This document shows positions 55,333 to 64,000 of a DNA stretch of 64,000 nucleotides, piece by piece. Within the stretch, counting starts at the first letter, position 1, and each line of letters opens with the position of its first letter. Source of the stretch: Mucilaginibacter glaciei (GTDB lineage Bacteria > Bacteroidota > Bacteroidia > Sphingobacteriales > Sphingobacteriaceae); assembly GCF_014773245.1 (NCBI RefSeq), contig NZ_JACWMX010000002.1, positions 496,001 to 560,000 of the forward strand, written 5' to 3'. The position numbers and the translations under genes are program-made. Under the pieces are notes generated by a model. It searched no databases. It was not told where the DNA came from and worked only from the letters and a program-made list of their open reading frames with translations.

Positions 55333-57693
55333 ATGAACCGTTTACCTGTAATCCTAATTTGCTTTATCGCAAATTTGCTATGCACGAAAGTTTGCCTTTC
55401 ACAAACCGTAGCCGCTAAGGTTTCCACCTTCTTACAGCAAAACCCGCAGGAAAAAATTTATATCCACTATGATAAAAATAGCTATGTAACCGGCGATACT
55501 GTTTGGTTCAAAGCTTATCTTTTTTCAGGTTCGCAAAGATCGCACGCAGGAAAAAACTTTTATTTAGAGTTAGTAAATGAGCAAGGCAAACTTCTAAAAC
55601 GCCTGACTGCACCAATATTTGAATCTACCGCATCCGGCAATATCATACTTCCGGCCGATACCTCCGCAAACACAATTTATTGCCGCGCTTATACCGAAGC
55701 CATGCTAAAATCTGACAGTAGCTTTATTTATAATAAAATGCTGCCGGTTATTAATTTAAAACAGCGGGCGGGACAAACTCAGAGTGGCCAAACTATCAGC
55801 TTTTTACCCGAAGGTGGTAATTGGATTGATAATGTGCCAGCCCTTGTAGCTTTTAAGGCCACCAATGCGGATGGTTTACCTTTTAATGTAAACGGCGTAA
55901 TTAAAAGTGACGACAAAATTGTTACCGAATTTGCCACCACCCACGATGGGATGGGCTTTTTCACACTCTCGCCCCAGCCTAAACAAATCTACAAGGCTGT
56001 TTGGAAGGATGCGACCGGGCAGGAGCACACAACTCCTTTACCACTTGCCGAGCCAATAGGTGTTAGCATACATATCGCCAATATCAGCACAGGTAAAAAG
56101 TTTTATGTATTTCGGTCAGGCACTACTGAAGAGCCGGACAAGGTGTTAACGCTTGTTGTACACGCTAATGGTACTATTTTTTACCAGGCAGAGCTAAACC
56201 TATCAACCACAACGATGGCTAGTGGTACCATCCCCGTAAAGGATCTTCCAACAGGGATTTTATATTTTACAGTATTTAATAAAAACACGCAGCCGGTAGC
56301 AGAGCGTATCTCTTTCATAAATAACCACGATTATACGTTTGATGTAGCCCATTCATTCGCCACGTTAAATAAAAACAAACGCGGTTTGAACGAAATCAGG
56401 CTTGCGATTACCGATACCATACGATCTAACCTTTCATTATCTATTACTGATGCAGAGATTGATCCTCATTCCGCCGATAAGGATAATATTATTTCACATT
56501 TACTTTTAACAGGCGATCTGCGTGGTAAGATTGTCAACCCCTATTACTATTTCACTAATAATACAGAGATAGCCACAGGCAATTTAGACCTCGTGATGCT
56601 GACACACGGCTGGCGAAAATTTAACTGGGAAAATGGCCCGGCCAAATCTGATACGATCCCGTCATACGCTTTTTTAAGTATAAAAGGAAATATCGGTAAA
56701 TGGCCATCTTTTAAAACCGATGTATATGCTTCGGCTGTGTTACAGCTCACCGATACCAATACGGTGGTGCTGCCTATGCTGATTAACAAAGAGGGTTATT
56801 TTTTTAGGGATGGTCTAATATATTACGGGGATGCAAAACTATATTTCAAGTTTGATAATAAATCGCTTAACGTTAATAACTTGAAAATCAACTTCAGGGA
56901 TGGTTTGGTAAAAACCTACCCGTACCCCTTTTTACAACTCACGCCCGATACTGTTTCAAAAATAACCGCACCCGCTACTCTGCCGGCACGCCTGCAGGAC
57001 TATCTGTTCCAATTAAAGAACACACGGGAGTTAAAGGAAGTACAGATTAAATCTACAAAGGTTACCGACGAGAAAAAGTTGGAGAAAACCTATACCAGCG
57101 GTGTTTTTAAAGATGGCATATCCACCAACATAAAGGTTGGCGACGATCCGAGGTTTCTAAATTACTCCTCGTTTTTTCAATATCTGCAAGGCAAGGTTCC
57201 GGGCTTGATCATCCGCGACCCATTATCACAATCACCATCGGCCATATGGCGTAACGATCCGGTTTACTTTTTTCTGAATGGGTTCCAGGTAAAAGTTTCA
57301 GACATCAGGGAGATTGCCATGTTTGATTTTGATTATTTAAAGATCTACGACCCGTCGATGGGTGGTACATTTGGCGCACCGGGAGGAGTAATATCAGTTT
57401 ATACCAAACGCGGTAAGGGTTTTATGTTTGATGGAAAGAGCAATAAGATGTTTACCATGCCAGGCTATACGCCTGTTAAGGAATTCTTCTCGCCTGATTA
57501 CGCTACCGGTGTGGTGCTTTCAAAACCCGACTTGCGTACCACTTTATTTTGGGACCCAAATATCATTTTAAATAAAAACCACCCGGAGCAAACCGTTAAG
57601 TTCTATAACAACGACGTTACCAAAAAAATGAAACTGATAATAGAGGGAATAAATTTTGACGGTAAGTTAGTGCATATAGAAAAGATCTTTTAA
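55333..57693 (+). CDS. Large exported protein with N-terminal MG2-like domain and C-terminal plug-like domain
   Basis: 786 residues. The signal peptide (to about 24, CLSQ) is followed by an MG2/alpha-2-macroglobulin-like segment (EKIYIHYDKNSYVTGDTVWF, about 36-55, then NFYLELVNEQGKLLKRL), several beta-sandwich domains, and a C-terminal stretch resembling a TonB plug (FLNGFQVKVSDIREIAMFDF, then GAPGGVISVYTKRG, about 640-700). There is no transmembrane barrel. Proteins of this kind are frequent in Bacteroidota and of unknown role; a surface or periplasmic protein-binding role is an inference. It follows the S8 peptidase gene after a terminator. Confidence 0.82.
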   Translation: MNRLPVILICFIANLLCTKVCLSQTVAAKVSTFLQQNPQEKIYIHYDKNSYVTGDTVWFKAYLFSGSQRSHAGKNFYLELVNEQGKLLKRLTAPIFESTASGNIILPADTSANTIYCRAYTEAMLKSDSSFIYNKMLPVINLKQRAGQTQSGQTISFLPEGGNWIDNVPALVAFKATNADGLPFNVNGVIKSDDKIVTEFATTHDGMGFFTLSPQPKQIYKAVWKDATGQEHTTPLPLAEPIGVSIHIANISTGKKFYVFRSGTTEEPDKVLTLVVHANGTIFYQAELNLSTTTMASGTIPVKDLPTGILYFTVFNKNTQPVAERISFINNHDYTFDVAHSFATLNKNKRGLNEIRLAITDTIRSNLSLSITDAEIDPHSADKDNIISHLLLTGDLRGKIVNPYYYFTNNTEIATGNLDLVMLTHGWRKFNWENGPAKSDTIPSYAFLSIKGNIGKWPSFKTDVYASAVLQLTDTNTVVLPMLINKEGYFFRDGLIYYGDAKLYFKFDNKSLNVNNLKINFRDGLVKTYPYPFLQLTPDTVSKITAPATLPARLQDYLFQLKNTRELKEVQIKSTKVTDEKKLEKTYTSGVFKDGISTNIKVGDDPRFLNYSSFFQYLQGKVPGLIIRDPLSQSPSAIWRNDPVYFFLNGFQVKVSDIREIAMFDFDYLKIYDPSMGGTFGAPGGVISVYTKRGKGFMFDGKSNKMFTMPGYTPVKEFFSPDYATGVVLSKPDLRTTLFWDPNIILNKNHPEQTVKFYNNDVTKKMKLIIEGINFDGKLVHIEKIF

Positions 57694-57704
57694 AAGATAG
57701 GGCG

Positions 57705-57906
57705 TTAAAATATCGCTTCAGCAATCCTCTTGGTGGGCCCGGCGTTGCTCATGGTATAAAAGTGCAGCACCGGTACGCCAAACTTCATCAATTCTTTACA
57801 TTGATTTATTGTCCATTCTATACCAATATCTTTTTCTTCTTTTTCTGATTTGCAGGCATGTACAGCGTCGCACAGATCTTCGGGCATATCGATATGGAAA
57901 GTTTTA
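57705..57906 (-). pseudogene. Truncated metF: 3' end of a second methylenetetrahydrofolate reductase gene
   Basis: Encodes 66 residues, KTFHIDMPEDLCDAVHACKS and onward, that match the last 66 residues of the intact MetF at 58898 with only four changes. The nucleotides differ at many more, mostly synonymous, sites. The 5' three quarters of the gene are missing. The frame merges with foreign sequence at about 57907, where the S8-peptidase-like tail begins. It is a non-functional remnant on the same strand as metF, ending 11 bases after the 786-residue gene. A TTG start at 57920 could give a 71-residue peptide, but it lacks the active site. Confidence 0.85.
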
Positions 57907-57948
57907 GTTGCCGCCAGCAAATTAAAAGGCGAAAGAGCGGGGATATAG
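57907..57948 (+). pseudogene. Remnant of an S8 peptidase gene 3' end
   Basis: Bases 57908-57932 are identical to 55184-55208, the last codons of the S8 peptidase gene. Read on the plus strand they encode AASKLKGERAGI and a TAG, against AASKLKGERI in the intact gene. Only the C-terminal stub exists, joined to the interior of the truncated metF. The short AAAG-Y-TTTA motif at the joint occurs in metF, in the S8 gene and in the scar. Confidence 0.7.
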
Positions 57949-57972
57949 TTGCCCCTATCGCTGGAATAAATA

Positions 57973-58012
57973 ATGCAAGAAGCCGTTCCTCAACAGAAGC
58001 GGCTTCTTGCAT
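57973..58012 (-). terminator. Terminator after the methyltransferase gene
   Basis: ATGCAAGAAGCCG (57973-57985) is perfectly complementary to CGGCTTCTTGCAT (58000-58012). On the minus strand it lies 27 bases after the methyltransferase stop and is followed by TATTTATT. Confidence 0.6.
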
Positions 58013-58039
58013 ATAGTGAACTTCTGTATAGTTATCTGT

Positions 58040-58858
58040 TTAAACCTTCCTGATAATGCAGGTGCCAGACTTATCCGGTATAGGGATCAAAAATTCAGGC
58101 TTATCTTTAAAATATTCGTCGATAGCCTTTTTAGCGCCGGGCCAAAAAAGGCTGGTATAATCGTGCATAATTAAAAATCCGCCTTTTTGTAGCCGCGGGT
58201 AAAAATAATCCAGCGCGGCTTTAAACGGGGCGCCAAGGTCGCAATCAATATGAACAAGAGCAAGCCCTTCCACTTCTTTTATCTGCGCCAGCGAATCGGG
58301 GAAGAAGCCCTTTACATAAACCACGTTTTCTTCGCCAACGAATTCTTTTACGCTGCTTAACGAGGTGCCCGAAAAATCCTGCTCAAAACGGGTTTCTTTA
58401 TTTTCTTTAAAATCCCGCTCGTCGAAACCTTCAAAAGTATCAAACAGGTAACAATTGGTATTTATCCTCTGCGCAAACCGTGCCAGTAAAAAGGCCGAGT
58501 TTCCTTTAAAAACGCCAAACTCAGCTATATCGCCTACAATGCACTCTTCCAGCAATTGATCTATGCACAGATTCAGCGCCAGGAAACGCGAGAGATCGCC
58601 CACGTTGTTTTCGTAGAAACCAGCCGTCCATTTCTTTATATCGTTATACTCAAAAAACCCGGTTTGCTTATTATAGAGCGAATAGTTGGCTGTGTACCTA
58701 TCGGGCAGGTACTGCACAAACTGTTTTTGCAGCTCATTGCTTTTTTGATAGTTAACCAAGTGCGCGTTAAACTGCTCGTTTTTTATTAACCAGGAAACAA
58801 CGCGGTTATTCATCACATTGTGCTTTAGACCAAACAATTTAAAAAGAGATGACAGCAT
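58040..58858 (-). CDS. TylF/MycF-type class I SAM-dependent methyltransferase
   Basis: 272 residues. The Rossmann-like core contains DIAEFGVFKGNSAFLLARFA (about 107-126, the SAM glycine loop), YLFDTFEGFDERD (about 134-146), LVHIDCDLGAPFKAALDYFY (about 201-220) and LIMHDYTSLFWPGAKKAIDE (about 228-247). This matches the TylF/MycF macrocin-O-methyltransferase family, whose members methylate sugar hydroxyls of surface or natural-product glycans. No sugar-synthesis genes are adjacent, so the substrate is unknown. It lies between the broken and intact metF copies and shares the minus orientation with metF, 39 bases from its stop. Confidence 0.88.
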   Translation of the reverse strand: MLSSLFKLFGLKHNVMNNRVVSWLIKNEQFNAHLVNYQKSNELQKQFVQYLPDRYTANYSLYNKQTGFFEYNDIKKWTAGFYENNVGDLSRFLALNLCIDQLLEECIVGDIAEFGVFKGNSAFLLARFAQRINTNCYLFDTFEGFDERDFKENKETRFEQDFSGTSLSSVKEFVGEENVVYVKGFFPDSLAQIKEVEGLALVHIDCDLGAPFKAALDYFYPRLQKGGFLIMHDYTSLFWPGAKKAIDEYFKDKPEFLIPIPDKSGTCIIRKV

Positions 58859-58897
58859 ATTGAGGGTTAAGGTACTATTAAAAACATTTCCACTCGC

Positions 58898-59854
58898 TTA
58901 AAATATCGCCTCAGCTATGCGTTTTGTAGGCCCGGCGTTGCTCATGGTGTAGAAGTGTAAAACCGGCACGCCGAACTTGATCAGTTCTTTACACTGGTTG
59001 ATCGTCCATTCTATACCAACATCTTTCACCTCTTTTTCTGATTTACAGCCATGTACAGCGTCGCAGAGATCTTCGGGCATATCGATATGAAAAGTTTTAG
59101 ATAAGCCCACCAACTGTTTAGAATTAGCCAGCGGTTTTAATCCCGGGATGATCGGCACATTGATACCATTAGCGCGGCAATTGTTTACAAAGTCAAAATA
59201 CTTCCGGTTATCAAAAAACATTTGTGTTACAATAAAACCTGCACCCATATCAACCTTTTGCTTTAAGTACTTAAAGTCGGTTTTCATGTTAGGGGCTTCA
59301 AAATGCTTTTCAGGGTAACCGGCTACACCGGCACAGAAATTGGTTTTCAAGTTTTCTTCGCTATGGTCATGCAGGTAAATGCCATTGTTCATATTAACTA
59401 CTTGCTGCAACAGATCGGTTGCATAATTATGCCCGTTAGGGTTAGGCACAAAAGAAGCATCGCCCCTGCGGGCATCGCCACGCAGGACAAGCACATTCTC
59501 GATCCCTAAAAACTGCAGATCAAACAAACCATTCTCCGTCTCATCCTTCGTAAAACCACCACATAGCAAATGCGGAACTGTGTCTACATGATACTTGTTC
59601 ATGATAGCCGCACAAATAGCGATGGTTCCCGGGCGTTTGCGGTAACTCAGCTTCTCTAACAAACCATTATCGTGCTCTTTGTATATGTAGTCTTCCCGTA
59701 GTGATGTCACATCGATAAACGGCGGTTTGAACTCCATCAGCGGGTCTATGGCATCATATATTCCCTGGATGCTCTGCCCCTTTAAAGGCGGGATAAGTTC
59801 AAAGGAGAATAAGGTTTTGCCGTTAGCGTTGGCAATATGTTCGGTGATCTTCAT
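58898..59854 (-). CDS. metF: 5,10-methylenetetrahydrofolate reductase
   Basis: 318 residues. The FAD-dependent enzyme reduces methylene-THF to methyl-THF, the methyl donor for MetH. It is a TIM-barrel. Visible features are TLFSFELIPPLKG (about 14-26) with the active-site Glu, FIDVTSLREDY, NVLVLRGDARRGD (folate and FAD contacts) and AGFIVTQMFFDNRKYFDFVN (about 196-215). A C-terminal KRIAEAIF closes the barrel. It belongs to the metH-four-helix-metF group on the minus strand. The C-terminal 66 codons are duplicated at 57705. The sequence is complete with no missing key residue. Confidence 0.95.
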   Translation of the reverse strand: MKITEHIANANGKTLFSFELIPPLKGQSIQGIYDAIDPLMEFKPPFIDVTSLREDYIYKEHDNGLLEKLSYRKRPGTIAICAAIMNKYHVDTVPHLLCGGFTKDETENGLFDLQFLGIENVLVLRGDARRGDASFVPNPNGHNYATDLLQQVVNMNNGIYLHDHSEENLKTNFCAGVAGYPEKHFEAPNMKTDFKYLKQKVDMGAGFIVTQMFFDNRKYFDFVNNCRANGINVPIIPGLKPLANSKQLVGLSKTFHIDMPEDLCDAVHGCKSEKEVKDVGIEWTINQCKELIKFGVPVLHFYTMSNAGPTKRIAEAIF

Positions 59855-59891
59855 TGGTTATTAGTGCGTGGATTTTGGTGCGCGGAGCGGT

Positions 59892-60254
59892 TTAGTTTAT
59901 AATTTGTGATGTTTGATATTTAATTAGTCCTGCCAATAATATTCTAATTCTTGTAAGTTTATCCAATAACAACTTTAGCGTAGTTTCATCGATAAATTCC
60001 AAATCGAAAGATAAGTAAAGCTGTGTTTCCAATTCATAAGCAGATCCGCGGGCGATAAAGAAAAACCTCATGGTATCTTTCGGCTGACTACGACCGCAAC
60101 CTTCAGCTATATTAGATGGTATTGAGATTACGCTCCGCTTAATTTGTGACTGCAATCCGTAAATTTCTTCTTTAGGAAATAGTGCAAGGCAATTGTACAC
60201 CATTTTAACTAACAACCTTGCTTCCTTCCAAGCCTCTAAATCAGCGAATGTCAT
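59892..60254 (-). CDS. Four-helix bundle protein (S23/23S rRNA IVP family)
   Basis: 120 residues of the 'four helix bundle' family, known from ORFs in 23S rRNA intervening sequences and found free-standing in many Bacteroidota. The motifs are DLEAWKEARLLVKMVYNCLA (about 4-23), YGLQSQIKRSVISIPSNIAE (about 34-53), GCGRSQPKDTMRFFFIARGS and AYELETQLYLSFDLEFID. The protein forms a pentameric bundle in related structures, and its function is unknown. It stands between metF (37 bases downstream) and metH (54 bases upstream) on the same strand, an odd insertion in the methionine pair. Confidence 0.92.
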   Translation of the reverse strand: MTFADLEAWKEARLLVKMVYNCLALFPKEEIYGLQSQIKRSVISIPSNIAEGCGRSQPKDTMRFFFIARGSAYELETQLYLSFDLEFIDETTLKLLLDKLTRIRILLAGLIKYQTSQIIN

Positions 60255-60308
60255 GTTTTTTAATTATATCCGGAATTTCGCACCATTCACCCGCTCCCCG
60301 CACTGCTT

Positions 60309-63300
60309 TTAATAATTCAAGTTAGGTCCAAGCCAGCGTTCCACTGTTTCGATTGACATGTTTTTTCTTTCGGCATAATCTTCAATCTGATCTTTGCTGA
60401 TCTTGTTCAGGCCGAAATAACGGGCGTCCGGATGGGCGAAGTAAAACCCGCTTACCGATGCAGCCGGCATCATGGCCAGGCTTTCTGTGAGGTCCATGTG
60501 CGCGTTATCTTCTGCCTTCAAAATCTCGAACAAGGTGGTTTTTTCCGTATGATCGGGGCAGGCGGGGTAACCCGGTGCAGGGCGGATGCCCTGGTATTCC
60601 TCTTTGATCATTTCATCCGTACTTAGCTCCTCACCTGTCGAGTAGCCCCAGTATTCTTTACGTACCAGTTCATGCATTTTTTCGGCAAAAGCTTCTGCCA
60701 ATCGGTCGGCAAGGGCTTTGGCCATAATACTGTTATAATCGTCATGGTCGGCTTCAAATTCTGCAACCAACTCATCGCAACCAATACCGGTTGTTACGGC
60801 AAACCCACCCCAATAATCGGCCACGCCACTTTCTTTAGGCGCTATAAAATCCGATAAAGCATAATAAGGTTCGCCTTTTACCTTCTCCGACTGCTGCCTC
60901 AAGGTATGGATACGGGTAAGCAAGTGCTGGCGGGTATCGTCGGTGTAAACCTCAATATCGTCACCTACGGCATTTGCCGGCCAAAAGCCTATCACGCCAT
61001 TTGCGCGAAGCAATTTATTATCTACAATTCGTTTTAACAATACCTGTGCATCGTCATAAAGCTTCTTAGCTTCCCCCCCAACGTACTTGTCATTAAAGAT
61101 CTTGGGATAACTGCCGCGCAGTTCCCAGGTATGGAAAAATGGCGTCCAGTCGATATAGGGAACTAGCTCTTCTAACGGGTAAGCTACAAATACCTTAGTG
61201 CCTGTAAGGTGTGGTTTAGCCGGCACTTTAGCCAGATCTATCACGCATTTTTGGCCGCGTGCTTCTTCAATGCTTACAAAACTCTTATCGCTTTTTTTAT
61301 TGGCGTGTGCCTCGCGCGCTTTAGCATATTCATCTTTTATTCCCTGGATATAGGCGTCCCTGCCATCCCGGTTCATCAGGCTGCTGCAAACCGTTACACT
61401 GCGCGATGCATCCAACACGTGGATAGCAGCACCCGAGTAATTGGGCGCCACCTTTACCGCGGCATGAATACGTGATGTTGTGGCCCCGCCAATAATTAAC
61501 GGGATAGTAAATTCCTGGCGTTCCATTTCTTTGGCAAAATGCACCATCTCATCTAACGATGGGGTGATCAATCCGCTTAAGCCGATGATATCTACGTCGT
61601 GCTTTTTCGCTTCTTCAATAATCCGTTGGGCAGGCACCATCACCCCAAGATCAATCACCTCGAAGTTGTTACATGCTAATACTACCCCTACTATGTTCTT
61701 GCCAATGTCATGTACATCGCCCTTAACGGTGGCCATCAATATTTTACCGGCATTGGCACGGCTGCCGCTGCTATCTTCACCGGCATCAATAACACGTTGT
61801 TTTTCCAGTTCGATGAACGGCAATAGATAAGCTACTGCTTTTTTCATCACACGGGCCGATTTCACCACCTGCGGCAGGAACATCTTACCCGCACCAAATA
61901 AGTCTCCCACTACGTTCATGCCATCCATCAGCGGGCCTTCAATCACTTCTAAGGGCTTTGCAAATTTCTGGCGGGCCTCTTCTACGTCATCATCCAAGTA
62001 CTCAATGATACCCTTTACCAGCGCATGTGATAAACGCTGTTCTACCGGGTTCTTGCGCCATTCCTCATCCCGTACAATCTCTTTACCTTTACTTTTTATC
62101 GTATCGGCAAATTCAACCAATCGCTCGGTAGCGTCGTCGCGGCGGTTCAGCAGCACGTCCTCTACCAGTTCCAACAGGTTCTTGGGGATCTCTTCGTAAA
62201 CTTCCAGCATCCCGGCGTTTACAATGCCCATATCTAAACCGGCGCCAATAGCATGGTATAAAAATGCCGAGTGCATGGCTTCGCGCACGGTGTTATTCCC
62301 CCTGAAAGAGAAGGAAATATTACTCACACCACCACTTACTTTAGCGTAGGGCAGGTTTTGCTTTATCCAGCGGGTAGCTTCAATAAAATCTACTGCGTAG
62401 TTATTGTGTTCTTCCAAACCGGTTGCAACGGTCAGGATGTTGGGGTCAAAAATAATATCCTGCGGCGGGAAGCCCACCTTATCAACCAGGATGCGGTAGC
62501 TGCGTTCGCAGATCTCTTTACGGCGTTCCAGCGAGTCGGCCTGGCCGGTCTCATCAAAGGCCATTACTACCGCGGCAGCACCATAGCTTAAGATCTTTTG
62601 AGCGTATTCGATAAACTTTTCCTCACCCTCTTTAAGCGAGATGGAGTTTACAATACCTTTACCCTGCAAACACTTTAGTCCGGCCTCTATAACCGTCCAC
62701 TTACTGGAATCGATCATGATGGGGAGCTTGGCAATATCGGGCTCGCTGGCTACCAGGTTCAGGAATTTTACCATCACCGCTTCCGAGTCGATCATCCCTT
62801 CGTCCATGTTAATATCGATGATTTGCGCACCACCTTCAACCTGCTGCAAGGCAACGGCAAGGGCAGCTTCGTAATCTTCGGCAAGGATGAGTTTAGAAAA
62901 CTTGGGAGACCCGGTGATATTGGTACGTTCGCCAATGTTGGCGAAGTTAGTTTCGGGTGTCAGGGTGACGGCTTCTAATCCGCTCAGGCGTAAATAGGGT
63001 TCAATTACCGGCTTTTTACGCGGTTTATGTTTAGCTGCCTTATCGGCAATACATTTAATATGATCCGGCGTGGTGCCACAACAACCACCTACAATATTTA
63101 CCAGCCCTGCCTTGATAAAATCATCAACCTGGTGGGCAGTTTCATGCGGTGTTTCGTCATAAGCACCAAACTCGTTAGGCAGCCCTGCGTTTGGATAAGC
63201 AGATATATAAACGTCGGCTTTCTCAGATAATTCCTCTAAATGGGGCCGCATCTCTTTTGCACCCAATGCACAGTTTAGTCCTACCGAAAGCAAGTTAGCA

Positions 63301-63995
63301 TGGCGGATAGAGTTCCAGAAGGCCTCAACCGTTTGCCCGGAAAGTGTTCGGCCCGAAGCATCGGTAATAGTGCCCGAGATCATGATCGGCAGGTGGATGC
63401 CCGTTTCATTAGCATAACGGTTTACAGCAAACAAGGCCGCTTTGGCATTAAGAGTATCAAAAATAGTCTCGATCAGTAACACGTCCGATCCACCATCAAC
63501 CAAACCCCTTACCTGTGTATAATAAGCTTCGGCAAGGTCATCGAAAGTAACGGCGCGGTAACCCGGGTCGTTAACATCCGGAGATAGTGATGCGGTACGG
63601 TTAGTGGGGCCCACTGCACCTGCCACAAAACGTGGCTTATCAGGGTTCTGTTGGGTATATGCTGTAGCTACCTCTTTGGCCAAACGCGCCCCTTCATAAC
63701 TTAGCTCGTAAGCCAGTTCTTCGAGGTGATAATCAGCCAGCGAAATAACCTGGGTGCTAAAGGTGTTGGTTTCTATAATATCCGCGCCTGCGTCCAGATA
63801 CTCGGCGTGGATGGCTTTAATCACATCCGGGCGGGTAATATTCAGCAGGTCGTTATTGCCTTTAAGGTCAGATGCATGGTCACGAAAACGTTCACCGCGG
63901 AAATCCTCCTCAGTCAGCTCGTAACGCTGTATCATGGTACCCATAGCACCATCAATTACCAGTATCCGCTTCTCTAATTCTTGTTTAATATCCAT
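60309..63995 (-). CDS. metH: Cobalamin-dependent methionine synthase
   Basis: 1228 residues. MetH moves the methyl group of methyl-THF to homocysteine through B12. In order: the homocysteine domain (1-330) with zinc ligands C242, C305 and C306 ([10 protein letters not shown]); the folate domain (about 345-620; [13 protein letters not shown]); the cap and B12 domains (about 645-890) with axial H762 in [10 protein letters not shown]; and the activation domain with [12 protein letters not shown] (about 1160) that binds SAM for reductive reactivation. The start is ATG at 63995, five bases from the window edge, so the upstream control region (B12 or SAM riboswitch) is outside this window. The four-helix-bundle gene and metF follow it. 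Confidence 0.97.
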   Translation of the reverse strand: MDIKQELEKRILVIDGAMGTMIQRYELTEEDFRGERFRDHASDLKGNNDLLNITRPDVIKAIHAEYLDAGADIIETNTFSTQVISLADYHLEELAYELSYEGARLAKEVATAYTQQNPDKPRFVAGAVGPTNRTASLSPDVNDPGYRAVTFDDLAEAYYTQVRGLVDGGSDVLLIETIFDTLNAKAALFAVNRYANETGIHLPIMISGTITDASGRTLSGQTVEAFWNSIRHANLLSVGLNCALGAKEMRPHLEELSEKADVYISAYPNAGLPNEFGAYDETPHETAHQVDDFIKAGLVNIVGGCCGTTPDHIKCIADKAAKHKPRKKPVIEPYLRLSGLEAVTLTPETNFANIGERTNITGSPKFSKLILAEDYEAALAVALQQVEGGAQIIDINMDEGMIDSEAVMVKFLNLVASEPDIAKLPIMIDSSKWTVIEAGLKCLQGKGIVNSISLKEGEEKFIEYAQKILSYGAAAVVMAFDETGQADSLERRKEICERSYRILVDKVGFPPQDIIFDPNILTVATGLEEHNNYAVDFIEATRWIKQNLPYAKVSGGVSNISFSFRGNNTVREAMHSAFLYHAIGAGLDMGIVNAGMLEVYEEIPKNLLELVEDVLLNRRDDATERLVEFADTIKSKGKEIVRDEEWRKNPVEQRLSHALVKGIIEYLDDDVEEARQKFAKPLEVIEGPLMDGMNVVGDLFGAGKMFLPQVVKSARVMKKAVAYLLPFIELEKQRVIDAGEDSSGSRANAGKILMATVKGDVHDIGKNIVGVVLACNNFEVIDLGVMVPAQRIIEEAKKHDVDIIGLSGLITPSLDEMVHFAKEMERQEFTIPLIIGGATTSRIHAAVKVAPNYSGAAIHVLDASRSVTVCSSLMNRDGRDAYIQGIKDEYAKAREAHANKKSDKSFVSIEEARGQKCVIDLAKVPAKPHLTGTKVFVAYPLEELVPYIDWTPFFHTWELRGSYPKIFNDKYVGGEAKKLYDDAQVLLKRIVDNKLLRANGVIGFWPANAVGDDIEVYTDDTRQHLLTRIHTLRQQSEKVKGEPYYALSDFIAPKESGVADYWGGFAVTTGIGCDELVAEFEADHDDYNSIMAKALADRLAEAFAEKMHELVRKEYWGYSTGEELSTDEMIKEEYQGIRPAPGYPACPDHTEKTTLFEILKAEDNAHMDLTESLAMMPAASVSGFYFAHPDARYFGLNKISKDQIEDYAERKNMSIETVERWLGPNLNY

Positions 63996-64000
63996 TTTAT

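Noticed and set aside
57705..57920. Functional small MetF-like protein
   Set aside because: Only the last quarter of the barrel is encoded, with no FAD- or folate-binding residues, and its start region is foreign sequence.

Overview
The window looks like chromosome from a Bacteroidota, most likely family Sphingobacteriaceae and Mucilaginibacter- or Pedobacter-like. The grounds are a SusC/SusD pair, DUF4369-TlpA lipid/thioredoxin proteins, a DUF5686 protein, a roughly 1100-residue SecA, a DnaG of the Sphingobacteriaceae type, few Shine-Dalgarno sites and several TAnnTTTG promoter boxes. The genus is inference. I see no rRNA, tRNA, CRISPR array, prophage or transposase.

Layout. 0-12.6 kb: glucose-6-phosphate isomerase, DNA primase, YraN, a secreted glutaminyl cyclase, a GlxA-type regulator, two tandem DHFR-like reductases, an EamA exporter, two tandem small lipoproteins, asparaginyl-tRNA synthetase and an SRPBCC protein. 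12.7-20.3 kb: an exported protein, an M20 amidohydrolase, a SPOR protein, SecA and PurD. 20.4-28.6 kb: two tandem TlpA-like thiol proteins, an arginase-fold protein with a broken metal site, an epimerase, a hybrid histidine kinase and RlmD. 28.7-35.1 kb, all on the minus strand: small membrane ORFs, a CreD operon with its own wHTH regulator and a shared palindromic operator, then pheS - degenerate Rieske lipoprotein - tetR, and Kbl. 35.2-38.8 kb: a DUF5686 protein and TrhO. 38.8-48.9 kb: a polysaccharide utilisation locus (membrane-anchored propeller/HTH regulator, SusC, SusD, GH144-type beta-1,2-glucanase, alpha/beta hydrolase). 48.9-57.7 kb: an acidic small protein, phosphosulfolactate synthase, a TPR protein, an ALDH7-like dehydrogenase, an S8 protease and a large MG2/plug-like exported protein. 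57.7-64 kb: the methionine branch (metF, metH) with a four-helix-bundle gene between them, a TylF-type methyltransferase, and a chimeric scar containing the 3' end of a second metF.

Where genes work together: MetF makes the methyl-THF that MetH uses. SusC/SusD import what the secreted GH144 enzyme cuts, probably under the propeller regulator. CreD, its wHTH regulator and a membrane protein form one operon, with a TACTTTG-N5-CAAAGTA palindrome in front of both the operon and creD.

Most notable: three families of dispersed intergenic repeats, the metF/S8-tail chimeric scar, and three proteins whose folds persist but whose metal ligands are gone (DnaG zinc site, arginase-like metal site, Rieske-like cluster site).
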